The notes below the pieces were generated by a model that searched no databases, had not been told where the DNA came from, and worked only from the letters and a program-made list of their open reading frames with translations. Of a stretch of DNA of 64,000 nt, positions 16,919-26,774 are shown piece by piece. The stretch covers positions 434,001 through 498,000 of the forward strand of contig NZ_SUNC01000002.1 in assembly GCF_007570835.1 (NCBI RefSeq), written 5' to 3'. The stretch's first letter is position 1, and every line of letters begins with the position of its first letter. The DNA is from Croceicoccus sediminis (lineage in GTDB: Bacteria > Pseudomonadota > Alphaproteobacteria > Sphingomonadales > Sphingomonadaceae). The position numbers and the translations under genes are program-made.

Positions 16919-17617
16919 ATGACGGCACACAAGGAAGGCGACCCGACGACACTCAACCGGCTCTATGGCCGCGCCAAGGGCAAACCCCTGCGCGCGGGCC
17001 AGCAGGAGCTGGTCGATACCCTTCTGCCCCAGATCGCGGTGCCCGAAGAGGGGCCGGTGACGGCAGAGGCGCTGTTCGGATACGACCGCCCGATGCATTT
17101 CGAGATCGGGTTCGGCGGGGGCGAGCACATGGCCTATCGCGCCGACATGCTGCCCGATCACGGCTTCGTGGGGGCAGAGCCTTTCGTGAACGGCGTGGCG
17201 CAGGCGCTGGTCCACGTGAAGGAAGGCAAGCTTGCCAACGTGCGCATCCATCACGGCGACGCGCTGGAAGTGCTGTCGCGCGTGCCTGACGGTTCGCTAT
17301 CGTTTCTTTACCTGCTGCATCCCGATCCCTGGCCCAAGGCGCGCCATGCCAAGCGACGGATGATGAACGACGGCCCGGTGGAAATGATCGCATCGAAGCT
17401 GAAACCGGGCGGCGAATTCCGGTTCGGCACCGATCACCCGGTCTATGTCCGCCATGCCCTGATGATCATGCAGAGGCACACCGACCTGTTCGACTGGCTT
17501 TGTGAAAAGCCCGGCGACTTCCTGACCCGTCCGGGCGGCTGGCCCGAAACCCGGTACGAGGCCAAGGCCCGGCGGCTTGGGCACGAGGTCTGGTACTTCC
17601 GCTATCGCCGCAAGTGA
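16919..17617 (+). CDS. trmB: tRNA (guanine-N7-)-methyltransferase TrmB
   Basis: A 232-residue SAM-dependent enzyme that methylates G46 in the variable loop of tRNAs. The SAM motif is HFEIGFGGGEH (residues ~60-70). The catalytic segment LHPDPWPKARHAKRR (~130-145) and the later FRFGTDHPVY and the C-terminal T-x-Y-E motif (ETRYEAKARRLG) are diagnostic for TrmB. In the segment normally reading FPDPWPK the first residue is histidine, which is common in sphingomonads. It starts at ATG 16919, diverging from the YoaK-like gene. Confidence 0.95.
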   Translation: MTAHKEGDPTTLNRLYGRAKGKPLRAGQQELVDTLLPQIAVPEEGPVTAEALFGYDRPMHFEIGFGGGEHMAYRADMLPDHGFVGAEPFVNGVAQALVHVKEGKLANVRIHHGDALEVLSRVPDGSLSFLYLLHPDPWPKARHAKRRMMNDGPVEMIASKLKPGGEFRFGTDHPVYVRHALMIMQRHTDLFDWLCEKPGDFLTRPGGWPETRYEAKARRLGHEVWYFRYRRK

Positions 17618-17665
17618 TGCGGGCGGCAGGGCGGGCCTGCTGACGCTTCGGCGCGGTTCCGGGTT

Positions 17666-17860
17666 TCAGGCGATGATGTCGGGGATCAGCGCGTCGGCGA
17701 GCATTGCGATCTGGTCTTTCAGGGCCAGCTTGCGCTTCTTCAGCCGGGCGACCTGAAGCTGCGCCGCCGGATTTTCGGACAGCGCAGCGATGGCGGCATC
17801 GAGGTCGCGGTGTTCGACCTTCAGAATCTCAAGCCGCTTGCGCATTTCGTCTTCGGTCAT
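17666..17860 (-). CDS. YdcH/DUF465 family small protein
   Basis: A 64-residue, highly charged helical protein from the ATG at 17860 (MTEDEMRKRLEILK). The pattern LKVEHRDLDAAIAALSE followed by QVARLKKRKLALKDQIAML matches the DUF465 two-helix hairpin. Its function is not established. A second DUF465 gene lies 300 bases away on the opposite strand. Confidence 0.85.
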   Translation of the reverse strand: MTEDEMRKRLEILKVEHRDLDAAIAALSENPAAQLQVARLKKRKLALKDQIAMLADALIPDIIA

Positions 17861-18157
17861 GCGAGCGCTGCCCTCAGGAAATCTGTTCGAACCAGCCCGC
17901 CATACCGCGGGCGAGCGCTCTTTCGCACGACCCGTCGCCGCGTGCAATCGCCCCGTCGCATGGCAAATCGGCTCACCCTTTGATCTTGCCCGATTTATCG
18001 AAATTTTCGTGCGAGGCTCTTCGCAATCGTGAAACTTTGTGTTCCATTATGCGGGTCGGAAAGAAGGGTGAGTGAGTCGCCCGGCAACGAAAAGACCGAC
18101 ACGAATTGGACGAAAGAAGGTTCAGGGGAACAACGTCAACCAACGCAGGAGAAAGCC

Positions 18158-18313
18158 ATGGAATCGACGCACATCACCGCTCTTCAGTCAAAGCATGCCG
18201 GTCTGGACCGGGAGCTTCGTAACGAGCAGGCGCGCCCCGTGCCGGATAGTGCAAGAATCCAGGAGCTGAAGCGAGCGAAGCTGAAGATCAAGGAAGCCAT
18301 CTCGCTTCACTGA
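18158..18313 (+). CDS. second YdcH/DUF465 family small protein
   Basis: A 51-residue protein with a good ribosome site (AGGAGAAAG ending 5 bases before the ATG at 18158). The order of an HxxLD segment (SKHAGLDRELRN) and IQELKRAKLKIKEAI matches DUF465, as in the divergent neighbour at 17666. It is followed by a strong terminator, so it is a single-gene transcript. Its function is unknown. Confidence 0.82.
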   Translation: MESTHITALQSKHAGLDRELRNEQARPVPDSARIQELKRAKLKIKEAISLH

Positions 18314-18336
18314 CCTCTAACCGAACTAAGGAACCG

Positions 18337-18375
18337 AACGCCCCCGCGCCCTAGGCCGGGGGCGTTTCCTTTTTC
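18337..18375 (+). terminator. intrinsic terminator after the DUF465 gene
   Basis: The stem AACGCCCCCG (18337-18346) pairs with CGGGGGCGTT (18357-18366) around a ten-base loop and is followed by a T-rich tract interrupted by two C residues. It lies 24 bases after the DUF465 stop codon. Confidence 0.85.
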
Positions 18376-18447
18376 GAACGGACATGCCGTTTTTTACGCG
18401 CTTTCCCTTTCGAAAACCGCCGCGCATGTGCTTTAACGCAAAGCACG

Positions 18448-20724
18448 ATGGAATCCGCCACAACAGCAGCCCGCTCGATCCTCACGAACCTGCACGAGGT
18501 CATGGCCTCGCGCGCGAACGCGCAGGCCAAGCTGAACCAGGTCGTGGACATCATCGGCGAGAATCTCGATAGCGAGGTCTGCTCGATCTACCTTCTGCGC
18601 GAAGGGATGCTCGAACTCTTCGCGACCCGCGGTCTGGAACAAAGCGCCGTCCACGTCACCCGCCTCGCCATCGGCGAAGGCCTTGTCGGCACGATCGCGA
18701 AAAACGTGGAAATGCTGAATCTGGCCGAAGCTGCGGCCCACCCGGACTTCCTCTACCGCCCTGAAACGGGCGAAGAAAAGTTTCACTCCTTCGCCGGTGT
18801 ACCGATCGTGCGCCGCGAACGCGCGGTCGGCGCGCTGGTCGTGCAGCACGTCGAACCGCGCCGCTATGCCGATGTCGAGATCGAGGCGCTGCAGACGGTC
18901 GCCATGGTGCTGGCCGAACTGATCAGCAACGCGGACCTGATCGACGAACACGATTCGCTGTCGGCCAGCCCGCACTTCGTCGATCCGCAGCAGTTGTCGG
19001 GCCTGCCGCTGGTGAAGGGGCTGGCCGCAGGGCACGCCGTCTTCCATCAGCCGCGCATCAACATCGAACACGTCGTGGCCGAGAATACCGAGGCCGAGCG
19101 TCAGCGCGTCTATCTCGCCTTCGACAAGATGCGCGAACAGATCGACAAGATGGCAAGCCAGGCCGAATTCGGCGTGGGAGGAGAGCACGAGGCCGTGCTC
19201 GAGACCTACAAGATGTTCGCCTACGACGAAGGGTGGGCGCGCCGCATCAATGAGGCGATCGATTCCGGCCTGACAGCAGAGGCCGCGATCGAACGCGTGC
19301 AGCAACGCACCCGCATGCGCATGCGCCAGATCGACGATCCGCTTCTGGCGGAACGCATGCACGACCTCGAGGACCTGTCGAACCGGCTGCTGCGCATGGT
19401 ATCGGGACAGGTCGGAACGGCGGCGACGATGGGGCTGCGCGGCGATGCGATCCTGATCGCGCGCAATCTCGGCCCTGCCGAACTGCTTGAATACGATCGC
19501 CGCCGGTTGAAGGGCGTAATTCTGGAGGAAGGCTCGCTTACCGCGCACGTCGTTATCGTCGCGCGCGCCATGGGCGTGCCGGTGCTGGGCCGCGTGCACG
19601 GGTTGCGCGGTTACGTGCGCGAGGGGGACGAGATCCTGCTCGATGCACAGCAGGGCATCGCCAACGTCCGGCCCGGCCCCGCCGTGATCGAGGCGTTCGA
19701 GTCGCGTTCGGCCAAGAACCGCGAAAGGCAGGCGACTTATGCCGGTCTGCGCGACGTGGAGCCGCGCACGAAGGACGGCGAGCGTGTGTCGATCTATATC
19801 AACGCGGGCCTGCGCGACGATGTGCCGACGCTGAACATGACGGGTGCGGACGGCATCGGCCTGTTCCGCACAGAGTTTCAGTTCCTCGTTTCGGCCACCC
19901 TACCGCAGCGCGACCGCCAGACCCGCCTTTACCGCGACGTGCTGGACGCGGCGGGTGACAAGCCGGTGGTGTTCCGCACCGTCGATATCGGCGGGGACAA
20001 GTCCCTGCCGTACCTGCGCGGCGATGATGACGGGCAGGACGATGAAAATCCCGCGATGGGCTGGCGCGCGCTGCGCCTTGCGCTTGAACGCGAAGGGCTG
20101 ATGAAGGCGCAGGCCCGGTCCTTGCTCGAAGCTGCCGCCGGGCGCACGCTTTACGTCATGTTCCCGATGGTTTCCGAACCCTGGGAATTCGACGCGGCCA
20201 AGGCGGTGTTCGAAGGGCAGATGGAATTCCTGCGATCGCGCCGCAAGATGCTGCCCGAACAGATCCGCTATGGCGCGATGCTCGAAGTGCCGGCCCTTGC
20301 CGAAGTGCTGGACGTCCTGGCGCCCAAGATATCGTTCCTGTCGATCGGGACGAATGACCTGACCCAGTTCCTGTTCGCGGCCGACCGTTCGAACCCCAAG
20401 CTTGCCGAACGCTACGACTGGCTCAGCCCGTCGATCATGCGGTTCATCCGCCGCGTTCTGCGCAACCTGGACGGGCACGACATCGCTGTCACCGTTTGCG
20501 GCGAAATGGGCGGGCGCAGGCTTGAGGCGCTGGCGCTGATCGGCCTTGGCATCAGGCGCCTTTCGATCACCCCGGCATCGGTCGGGCCGCTCAAAGAGAT
20601 GGTCTGCAAGATCGACACGCGGGAAATTACCGCCGCGATGGATCGTTGGCTGGCCGACCCTGTTCCCGACCTTCGCGGATCGCTGATCGCCTGGGCCGAG
20701 GAACGCGGGATCGAGTGGGAATAG
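18448..20724 (+). CDS. ptsP: phosphoenolpyruvate-protein phosphotransferase PtsP (enzyme I-Ntr)
   Basis: A 758-residue enzyme I of the nitrogen PTS, which takes phosphate from PEP and passes it to NPr and then EIIA-Ntr. Residues ~15-165 form the GAF domain typical of EI-Ntr, which in other bacteria senses glutamine. The phosphoacceptor histidine is H367 in EEGSLTAHVVIVARAMG. The PEP-binding TIM barrel shows GADGIGLFRTEFQFL, VFRTVDIGGDKSLPY, FLSIGTNDLTQF and the cysteine motif TVCGEMGG. Its presence together with rpoN in this window fits an Ntr-type PTS, although the NPr and EIIA genes are not here. Confidence 0.96.
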   Translation: MESATTAARSILTNLHEVMASRANAQAKLNQVVDIIGENLDSEVCSIYLLREGMLELFATRGLEQSAVHVTRLAIGEGLVGTIAKNVEMLNLAEAAAHPDFLYRPETGEEKFHSFAGVPIVRRERAVGALVVQHVEPRRYADVEIEALQTVAMVLAELISNADLIDEHDSLSASPHFVDPQQLSGLPLVKGLAAGHAVFHQPRINIEHVVAENTEAERQRVYLAFDKMREQIDKMASQAEFGVGGEHEAVLETYKMFAYDEGWARRINEAIDSGLTAEAAIERVQQRTRMRMRQIDDPLLAERMHDLEDLSNRLLRMVSGQVGTAATMGLRGDAILIARNLGPAELLEYDRRRLKGVILEEGSLTAHVVIVARAMGVPVLGRVHGLRGYVREGDEILLDAQQGIANVRPGPAVIEAFESRSAKNRERQATYAGLRDVEPRTKDGERVSIYINAGLRDDVPTLNMTGADGIGLFRTEFQFLVSATLPQRDRQTRLYRDVLDAAGDKPVVFRTVDIGGDKSLPYLRGDDDGQDDENPAMGWRALRLALEREGLMKAQARSLLEAAAGRTLYVMFPMVSEPWEFDAAKAVFEGQMEFLRSRRKMLPEQIRYGAMLEVPALAEVLDVLAPKISFLSIGTNDLTQFLFAADRSNPKLAERYDWLSPSIMRFIRRVLRNLDGHDIAVTVCGEMGGRRLEALALIGLGIRRLSITPASVGPLKEMVCKIDTREITAAMDRWLADPVPDLRGSLIAWAEERGIEWE

Positions 20725-20877
20725 TTTCCTGATCCCTTGCGGGAACGGTGTCGGCATCTCCCGGTTGGTGAATAGAGGCGAGTAAAGAGGGGAAATCCTC
20801 GGCGCTTGCTTGACTTGCGCCCCTTGGCGCGCTTGCCTTCACAAACAGGGCGTTTCATCAAAAAGGCATCTAATCGA

Positions 20878-21711
20878 GTGAACGACATCGAAGACGGATC
20901 GCAGCCTGAAATCGAGACGACCGAAACCGTATCGGCCGCCCCGGTCGCTGTCGGTGCACGTCTGCAGGCCGAACGCGAACGCCAGGGCCTCACGCGGGAG
21001 GAGATCGGTGAGCGCACGAAGATCGCCGAACGCCATCTCACCTCGATCGAGGAAGGCCGTTTTACCGACCTTCCGGGACGCACTTACGCGGTCGGTTTCG
21101 CGCGCAGTTACGCGCGTGCGCTCGGCCTCGATGAAAATGAAATCGTCGAAGGCGTGCGCGATGAAATGGGCGTCGCCGCGCCGCAAGTGCCCGAACGCAA
21201 GCTCGACTACATGGAGCCGGGCGACCCCGCGCGCGTCCCCTCTTCCAAGCTGGCTTGGGGCGTCGCCGCGCTGCTGATCGTGCTGATCGTCATCGGCGCT
21301 TTCACGTGGAAAGGGTTCTTCGTGCCCGCCGCGGACCTGCCGACCCTTGGGGACGAGAACGTGGAAGTCGTCGCGGCCCCGACCGCTACGCCCACGCCAA
21401 CCGAAACCGCCGCGCCCACGGGCGAAGTTGCCTTCACCGCCACGGTCGAAGGGGTCTGGGTAAAGTTCTACAACCGCTCCGGCCGCCAGCTTTTCCAGAA
21501 GCAGATGGCCGAGGGTGAGAAATTCACGATTCCCGCCGATGCCGACGGCCCGCAGATCTGGACCGGTCGTCCGGACGCTTTCACCATCACGGTCGGCGGA
21601 CAGCAAGTCGCACCGCTCGCCACCGAACAGACCACGATCCGCGACGTGCCGGTCGATGCCGAATCGCTGACCTCGCGCCCCGCAGGGCCGGGCTTGCCGA
21701 CACGCGGATGA
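20878..21711 (+). CDS. RodZ-like helix-turn-helix membrane protein (DUF4115)
   Basis: A 277-residue protein from a GTG at 20878 with AAAGG ten bases upstream; an earlier TTG start would overlap nothing but adds an atypical tail. The cytoplasmic HTH_25 domain (VGARLQAERERQGLTREEI, KIAERHLTSIEEG) is followed by one membrane helix (WGVAALLIVLIVIGAFTW), a proline/threonine linker and a C-terminal DUF4115-like domain (VWVKFYNRSGRQLFQK, GRPDAFTITVGG). This is the RodZ architecture, linking MreB to the membrane for rod shape. The gene precedes cpoB, which fits a cell-envelope neighbourhood. Confidence 0.88.
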   Translation: MNDIEDGSQPEIETTETVSAAPVAVGARLQAERERQGLTREEIGERTKIAERHLTSIEEGRFTDLPGRTYAVGFARSYARALGLDENEIVEGVRDEMGVAAPQVPERKLDYMEPGDPARVPSSKLAWGVAALLIVLIVIGAFTWKGFFVPAADLPTLGDENVEVVAAPTATPTPTETAAPTGEVAFTATVEGVWVKFYNRSGRQLFQKQMAEGEKFTIPADADGPQIWTGRPDAFTITVGGQQVAPLATEQTTIRDVPVDAESLTSRPAGPGLPTRG

Positions 21712-21813
21712 TCCAAATTTTGCCGATTTACCAGCTTCGTTAAGCGCCTGTTTGGCATGACCTTGTCACCTAGTCGGGCGACGAACACGAAATACGAAAA
21801 GGTCTTCAAGATC

Positions 21814-22758
21814 ATGACTCCCTTTCGCCGCCTCATTGGCCTTCGCCGCCGCACCGGTCGCTTCTCCGCCCTTCTGATCGGCACGACGCTGTCCGCCGCG
21901 CTGCTTTCGCCCGCGCCCGCGATGGCGCAAGACGATGCGAGCCGTATCAAGAAACTGGAATCCGAAGTCCGCGCCCTTCAGCGCAAGGTCTTTCCCGGTG
22001 GCGACGGCAAGTATTTCGAGCCTGAGATCACCGCGCAGCAGCCTGCGCAGCCCGCGATGACGACCGGCCCTGCCAGCGGCCCCGTAACCGATCTTCTCGC
22101 CCGCATGGACGCGGTCGAATCCGCGCTGGCCAGCCTGACCGCTCAGGTCGAGGTGCAGTCCAACGCGATGCGCCTGATGAATTCGCGACTCGATGAGCTT
22201 GAGCGCAAGACGGTGACGTCGATGCCGATGCCGGTCGAACCGGACGGCGGTATCGGCGATGGCGCAGGCCCGCTTCCGGCGGCCCCGGCACCGCGTCCCG
22301 CGACGGCAACGCCTGCGCCCGCACCCGCGCCCTCCGGCGCATCGACGGTCGAACGGCCCAATACCGGCGATGCGGGCGACGATGCCTATGTCTATGGCTA
22401 CCGCCTGTGGAACGAGGGGTACTATGCCCCGGCGCGCACCGCGCTTCAGCAGATGCTGAAGGATTATCCGACCCACAGCCGCGCATCCTATGCCCGCAAC
22501 CTGCTGGGCCGCGCCTATCTTGACGATGGTCAGCCGCGCCCTGCGGCAGAGGCTTTCCTCAAGAACTATCTCGACAATCGCGGCGGCGCGCGTGCACCCG
22601 ACAGCCTCGTCTATCTCGCGATCGCCACGCTGCAGCTGGGCAACAAGGCCAAAGCCTGCGAAGCGCTCGAGGAATTCCGCCTCGTTTACCCTCAGGAAGC
22701 GTCGGGTCGCCTTTCGTCGCTTTCGTCCGAAACAGGGACGAAGGCGGGCTGCAGCTAA
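21814..22758 (+). CDS. cpoB: tol-pal system protein YbgF/CpoB
   Basis: A 314-residue periplasmic protein with a signal peptide (LLIGTTLSAALLSPAPAMAQ), a coiled coil (ASRIKKLESEVRALQRKVF and the MDAVESALASLTAQVE region), a proline/alanine linker and a C-terminal TPR domain (DAYVYGYRLWNEGYYAPA, RNLLGRAYLDDGQPRPA). CpoB coordinates peptidoglycan synthesis with outer-membrane constriction through Tol-Pal. The ATG at 21814 gives a conventional signal peptide; an ATG at 21757 would lengthen it by 19 residues. The order cpoB-tilS-ftsH is conserved in Proteobacteria. Confidence 0.92.
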   Translation: MTPFRRLIGLRRRTGRFSALLIGTTLSAALLSPAPAMAQDDASRIKKLESEVRALQRKVFPGGDGKYFEPEITAQQPAQPAMTTGPASGPVTDLLARMDAVESALASLTAQVEVQSNAMRLMNSRLDELERKTVTSMPMPVEPDGGIGDGAGPLPAAPAPRPATATPAPAPAPSGASTVERPNTGDAGDDAYVYGYRLWNEGYYAPARTALQQMLKDYPTHSRASYARNLLGRAYLDDGQPRPAAEAFLKNYLDNRGGARAPDSLVYLAIATLQLGNKAKACEALEEFRLVYPQEASGRLSSLSSETGTKAGCS

Positions 22759-22773
22759 CGAAACGGAGGGGGC

Positions 22774-23730
22774 ATGAACCTTGCGGTCCACTTTGCGCAG
22801 GAATGCGCGCGGCTGGGACTGGGTGAGGGCGAGAAGCTCGGCCTTGCCGTCTCGGGCGGACCGGATAGCCTCGCGCTGCTGGTGCTCGCCCAGCAACTCA
22901 TGCCCGCCTCGATCCATGTCGCCACTGTCGACCACGGGCTAAGAGCCGAATCCGCGCAGGAAGCGGCGATGGTGGCGCAAGTCTGTGCCGACCTCGGCGT
23001 GCCGCATGACACCCTGCCCGTGGAACTGGAAGCGGGCGGCAACATGCAGGCCCGCGCCCGTACCGCGCGATACAGTGCACTGGGCAACTGGGCACAGCGC
23101 CGCGAAATCCGCTGCGTCGCGACCGCGCATCACGCCGACGATCTGGCCGAGACGCTGCTCATGCGGCTCAACCGCGGATCGGGTCTGCCCGGCCTTGCCG
23201 CCATGCGCGACCGCGCGCCGATGCCGGGGCGCAAGGACATCACGCTGATCCGCCCGCTATTGACCTTGCCGCGTGCGGACCTTGCCGAAGTGGTGGAGCG
23301 CGCGGGGCTTGAGCCGGCGGACGATCCATCGAATGCAGACCCCGCCTACGATCGCGCGCGCATCCGCGCAGGCCTTGCCGAGGCCGACTGGCTCGACCCG
23401 ATGCGCCTTGCGGCCAGCGCGCTGCATTTGCGCGACGCTGCCGACATCCTTGAATTTGCCGCCCGGCACGAATTCGCCGCGCAAGTCACGATGAGCGAGG
23501 ATGGCGGCCAGTTCGCCTACAATCCTGCCGGTCCGCGCGCGGTGCGTTTTCGCGTGCTGGAGGAAATCGTCGCCCGCCTGGCCACCGAAGGAAGCCCGCG
23601 CGGTGAACAGCTGGCCCGGTTGATGGAAGCGCTGGAAACGGGGCAGAAGGCCACGCTTTCGGGCGTGATGTGCACGCCGCGTGCCGGTTCCTGGCATTTC
23701 ACTGCCGCCCCGCCGCGCAGCGAAGGCTGA
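22774..23730 (+). CDS. tilS: tRNA(Ile)-lysidine synthase TilS
   Basis: A 318-residue PP-loop ATPase that attaches lysine to C34 of the CAU-anticodon tRNA-Ile so that it reads AUA codons. The PP-loop is LAVSGGPDSLALLVLA (residues ~27-42). Other family markers are VDHGLRAESAQEA, ARTARYSAL, TAHHADDLAETLLMRL and the PLL segment with NADPAYDRARIR. The C-terminal substrate-binding region is short, which is common in Alphaproteobacteria. It begins 15 bases after cpoB. Confidence 0.95.
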   Translation: MNLAVHFAQECARLGLGEGEKLGLAVSGGPDSLALLVLAQQLMPASIHVATVDHGLRAESAQEAAMVAQVCADLGVPHDTLPVELEAGGNMQARARTARYSALGNWAQRREIRCVATAHHADDLAETLLMRLNRGSGLPGLAAMRDRAPMPGRKDITLIRPLLTLPRADLAEVVERAGLEPADDPSNADPAYDRARIRAGLAEADWLDPMRLAASALHLRDAADILEFAARHEFAAQVTMSEDGGQFAYNPAGPRAVRFRVLEEIVARLATEGSPRGEQLARLMEALETGQKATLSGVMCTPRAGSWHFTAAPPRSEG

Positions 23731-23759
23731 AACGGCGACAAAAGCAGACTTTCGTTTGC

Positions 23760-23787
23760 TTGCCATTCACTCGGCGCAACCTACATT
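23760..23787 (+). promoter_or_regulatory. sigma-70-like promoter of ftsH
   Basis: TTGCCA at 23760-23765 and TACATT at 23782-23787 are separated by 16 bases, close to the TTGACA/TATAAT consensus, and lie just before the ribosome site GAAAGGA of ftsH. Heat-shock (RpoH) elements were not evident. Confidence 0.5.
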
Positions 23788-23814
23788 GGCGGGTGAAAGG
23801 ACGAATCTGCGCAC

Positions 23815-25758
23815 ATGAACGACAACGACCAGCAGCCTAGCGGCAATCCCTGGCTGAAGAGCCTGATGATCTGGGGCGGCATCTTCCTCGGCCTGCTTCT
23901 GGTGGTTTCCATGATCGGAGACCGCTCGCAACCGGCCGGAACGCAGATCGCCTACAGCGATTTCCGCGACAAGGTGGCCGAAGGTTCGGTCAGCGAGGTG
24001 CAAATCGCGCCCGATCGCATCACCGGCAAGCTGAAGAACGATCAGACGTTCAGCACGATTCCCGTCGGCTCCGACCCGCAGCTCACCACGCTGCTGGCTG
24101 AAAACGACGTTCAGTACGAAGGCGTCGCCGCGGAAGAGCCGAACCTGCTGCTCTACATCCTTGCGCAGTCGCTGCCGTTCCTGCTCATCCTTGGCATCGC
24201 GTTCTTTGCCTTGCGCCAGGTCCAGAAGGGCGGCGGCGCGGGCGGTGCGATGGGCTTTGGCAAGTCCAAGGCCAAGATGCTCACCGAAAAGCAGGGCCGC
24301 GTCACGTTCGACGACGTCGCCGGCATTGACGAAGCGCGCGAGGAACTGGAAGAAATCGTCGAGTTCCTGAAAGACCCGTCGCGTTTTTCGAAGCTTGGCG
24401 GACAGATTCCCAAGGGCGCGCTGCTGGTTGGCTCGCCCGGTACCGGCAAGACCCTGCTTGCCCGCGCCATCGCGGGTGAGGCGGGCGTGCCGTTCTTCAC
24501 CATCTCCGGTTCCGACTTTGTCGAGATGTTCGTGGGCGTGGGCGCAAGCCGCGTGCGCGACATGTTCGAACAGGCGAAGAAAAACGCGCCGTGCATCGTC
24601 TTCATCGACGAAATCGACGCCGTCGGCCGTCACCGTGGCCACGGCCTCGGCAATTCGAATGACGAGCGTGAGCAGACGCTCAACCAGCTTCTCGTCGAAA
24701 TGGACGGGTTCGAGGCGAACGAGGGCATCATTATCATCGCGGCGACCAACCGTCCCGACGTGCTTGATCCCGCGCTGCTGCGTCCGGGCCGTTTCGACCG
24801 TCAGGTTGTCGTGCCCGTGCCCGACATCGACGGGCGCGAGAAGATCCTCTCGGTCCACATGAAGAAGGTGCCGCTGGCGCCCGACGTCAATTCGCGCACG
24901 ATCGCACGCGGCACGCCCGGCTTTTCGGGTGCCGACCTTGCGAACCTCGTGAACGAGGCCGCGCTGCTGGCCGCGCGCCGCAACAAGCGGCTGGTCGCCA
25001 TGCAGGAGTTCGAGGACGCGAAGGACAAGGTCATGATGGGCGCGGAGCGCCGATCGATGGTCATGACCGACGACGAAAAGAAGATGACTGCCTATCATGA
25101 GGCAGGGCACGCGCTCGTCTCTATGAACGAGGACGCGTCGGACCCGATCCACAAGGCCACGATCATTCCGCGCGGCCGCGCGCTGGGCATGGTCATGCGC
25201 CTGCCGGAACGCGACAACTATTCGTATCACCGCGACAAGATGCATGCGAACCTGTCGGTCGCGATGGGCGGCCGCGTGGCAGAGGAAATCATCTTCGGGT
25301 ACGACAAGGTTTCGTCCGGCGCGTCGAGCGACATCCAGTACGCGACCGATCTTGCCCGCAACATGGTCACCAAGTGGGGCATGTCTGACAAGCTCGGCCC
25401 GTTGCAGTACGAGGCGAGCCAGGAAGGCTATCTCGGCATGGGCCAGACCCAGCGCACGATGGCCAGCGATGAGACGAACAAGGTCATCGATGCCGAAATC
25501 CGCAAGCTGGTCGACGATGCCCATGCGCGCGCAACCGATATCCTGAAGACGCAGGAGGACAAGCTCCACCTGCTGGCGCAGGCCATGCTTGAGTACGAGA
25601 CCTTGACGGGGGACGAGATCACGCACCTGCTGGAAAGTGGTGAGATCGACCGCCCTGACGAGCCGAAGGGCCCGCGCCGTCCGCTCAGCACAGGCAGTGT
25701 CGGCGTGCCCAAGGCAGGTCGCCGTCTGGGCGGGGGCACCGCGCCGCAGGGCGCCTGA
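23815..25758 (+). CDS. ftsH: ATP-dependent zinc metalloprotease FtsH
   Basis: A 647-residue inner-membrane AAA+ protease that degrades misfolded membrane proteins and regulators such as RpoH and LpxC. It has two membrane helices (~15-35 and ~110-130), Walker A GSPGTGKT, Walker [12 protein letters not shown], the second region of homology [19 protein letters not shown], and the zinc site HEAGH ([11 protein letters not shown]) with a downstream acidic ligand. Usual length. It has its own likely promoter at 23760. The tail is basic and proline/glycine-rich. Confidence 0.98.
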   Translation: MNDNDQQPSGNPWLKSLMIWGGIFLGLLLVVSMIGDRSQPAGTQIAYSDFRDKVAEGSVSEVQIAPDRITGKLKNDQTFSTIPVGSDPQLTTLLAENDVQYEGVAAEEPNLLLYILAQSLPFLLILGIAFFALRQVQKGGGAGGAMGFGKSKAKMLTEKQGRVTFDDVAGIDEAREELEEIVEFLKDPSRFSKLGGQIPKGALLVGSPGTGKTLLARAIAGEAGVPFFTISGSDFVEMFVGVGASRVRDMFEQAKKNAPCIVFIDEIDAVGRHRGHGLGNSNDEREQTLNQLLVEMDGFEANEGIIIIAATNRPDVLDPALLRPGRFDRQVVVPVPDIDGREKILSVHMKKVPLAPDVNSRTIARGTPGFSGADLANLVNEAALLAARRNKRLVAMQEFEDAKDKVMMGAERRSMVMTDDEKKMTAYHEAGHALVSMNEDASDPIHKATIIPRGRALGMVMRLPERDNYSYHRDKMHANLSVAMGGRVAEEIIFGYDKVSSGASSDIQYATDLARNMVTKWGMSDKLGPLQYEASQEGYLGMGQTQRTMASDETNKVIDAEIRKLVDDAHARATDILKTQEDKLHLLAQAMLEYETLTGDEITHLLESGEIDRPDEPKGPRRPLSTGSVGVPKAGRRLGGGTAPQGA

Positions 25759-25828
25759 CCCGCCTTCCTCTCGGAACCGGTCTGCATCGCCGTTGGTTCC
25801 CATAGGGACAACCTATGAGGTGACGACG

Positions 25829-26080
25829 ATGCGCACGACCCTGATTGCCCTTTCCGCCATTGCCCTTCTGGGCCTGGGCGCCTGTTCCGAAGAGACCGAG
25901 CAGAACGCAACCGAAACGCTGGACCGCGCGGCGGCCGATACGGTCGACAATGCCGAGGTGGTTGAAAACGCCGTGCGCGAAAAGACGATCGAGGCCGCCG
26001 ACAAGATCAGCGCGGAACTTAAACAGGACGAACAGACCGATCCCGATCAGGGCGACGGCAAGCTCGACGGCACGGACTGA
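25829..26080 (+). CDS. small predicted lipoprotein
   Basis: An 83-residue protein with a lipobox (LLGLGACS) after a short hydrophobic signal, giving a mature, highly acidic, helix-forming peptide (EETEQNATETLDRAA, REKTIEAADKISAELK). The ribosome site GAGGTGA lies 5 bases before the ATG at 25829. No family was recognised with confidence; the repeated small and acidic residues suggest an amphipathic envelope peptide. It ends four bases before the convergent lipoprotein gene. Confidence 0.7.
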   Translation: MRTTLIALSAIALLGLGACSEETEQNATETLDRAAADTVDNAEVVENAVREKTIEAADKISAELKQDEQTDPDQGDGKLDGTD

Positions 26081-26084
26081 GTTT

Positions 26085-26705
26085 TCAGGTCAGGACGATC
26101 TCGGGATAGAGATCGTCGACGGCGATGCACCGGCTGGCCGGGTCTGCGATCATTTCGCGCAGGCCCGCCTTTGCCTCGTCGAGGATGTCGGCACCCAGCA
26201 GGATGACTTCCTTCGGGACGGCGCGGCTGAAGATCGCGCCATGCTGGTCCCGCCGGGCGACATATAGCGGGGCATCGCTGTGTGCCAGTTCCACCAGTGC
26301 CGCCCAATCGAGCCTGAGCATGGTGTCACCCTTCTTCCCCGCCACGATGGGATCGGCAAAGGCGTCTTCGCCGTCATGGCGTGAAAGAACGACCTGTCCC
26401 ACCCCTTGCGCGCCGAAGACCTGGATCTCTGCCGTGGTCATCCCATTGAGCGGGACCGGTTCTCTCACCCGGTAGGTCCCGTCCCCTGCAAAAGCGCGGA
26501 TCGACCATTGCGAACCGTCGTCCCGCCATGACCAGAACCATTGCGTTTCCAGCAGGGTTCCGTCGGCCGCGACATTGGCGTGGGCATCGAAGGTGTAGCC
26601 GGGCGATGCGTAGCGGCATTGCCACCCCGGCGTCGGTTCGTGCGGGCGCGTGATGCATGCCGAGAGGACGAGCGGCGCAAGCGCGATCAGAGCCTTTATC
26701 TTCAT
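26085..26705 (-). CDS. hypothetical lipoprotein
   Basis: A 206-residue protein from the ATG at 26705 (an ATG at 26750 is less likely because it precedes the signal peptide by 15 residues). The signal KALIALAPLVLSAC ends in a lipobox cysteine. The mature part is mixed alpha/beta with aromatic residues (TQWFWSWRDDGSQW) and no motif I recognise. No function is proposed. Confidence 0.65.
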   Translation of the reverse strand: MKIKALIALAPLVLSACITRPHEPTPGWQCRYASPGYTFDAHANVAADGTLLETQWFWSWRDDGSQWSIRAFAGDGTYRVREPVPLNGMTTAEIQVFGAQGVGQVVLSRHDGEDAFADPIVAGKKGDTMLRLDWAALVELAHSDAPLYVARRDQHGAIFSRAVPKEVILLGADILDEAKAGLREMIADPASRCIAVDDLYPEIVLT

Positions 26706-26774
26706 GCCACGCTCCTTCAGGCTTCTGCCAAAAGGATTACAGCGCGCCACGATCTACGCAATATCAGATGTTTA

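Noticed and set aside
23767-25803. Open frame of 678 codons on the minus strand opposite ftsH
   Set aside because: The plus strand is an intact FtsH with all motifs; the opposite frame is low-complexity, basic and without any family match I can name.
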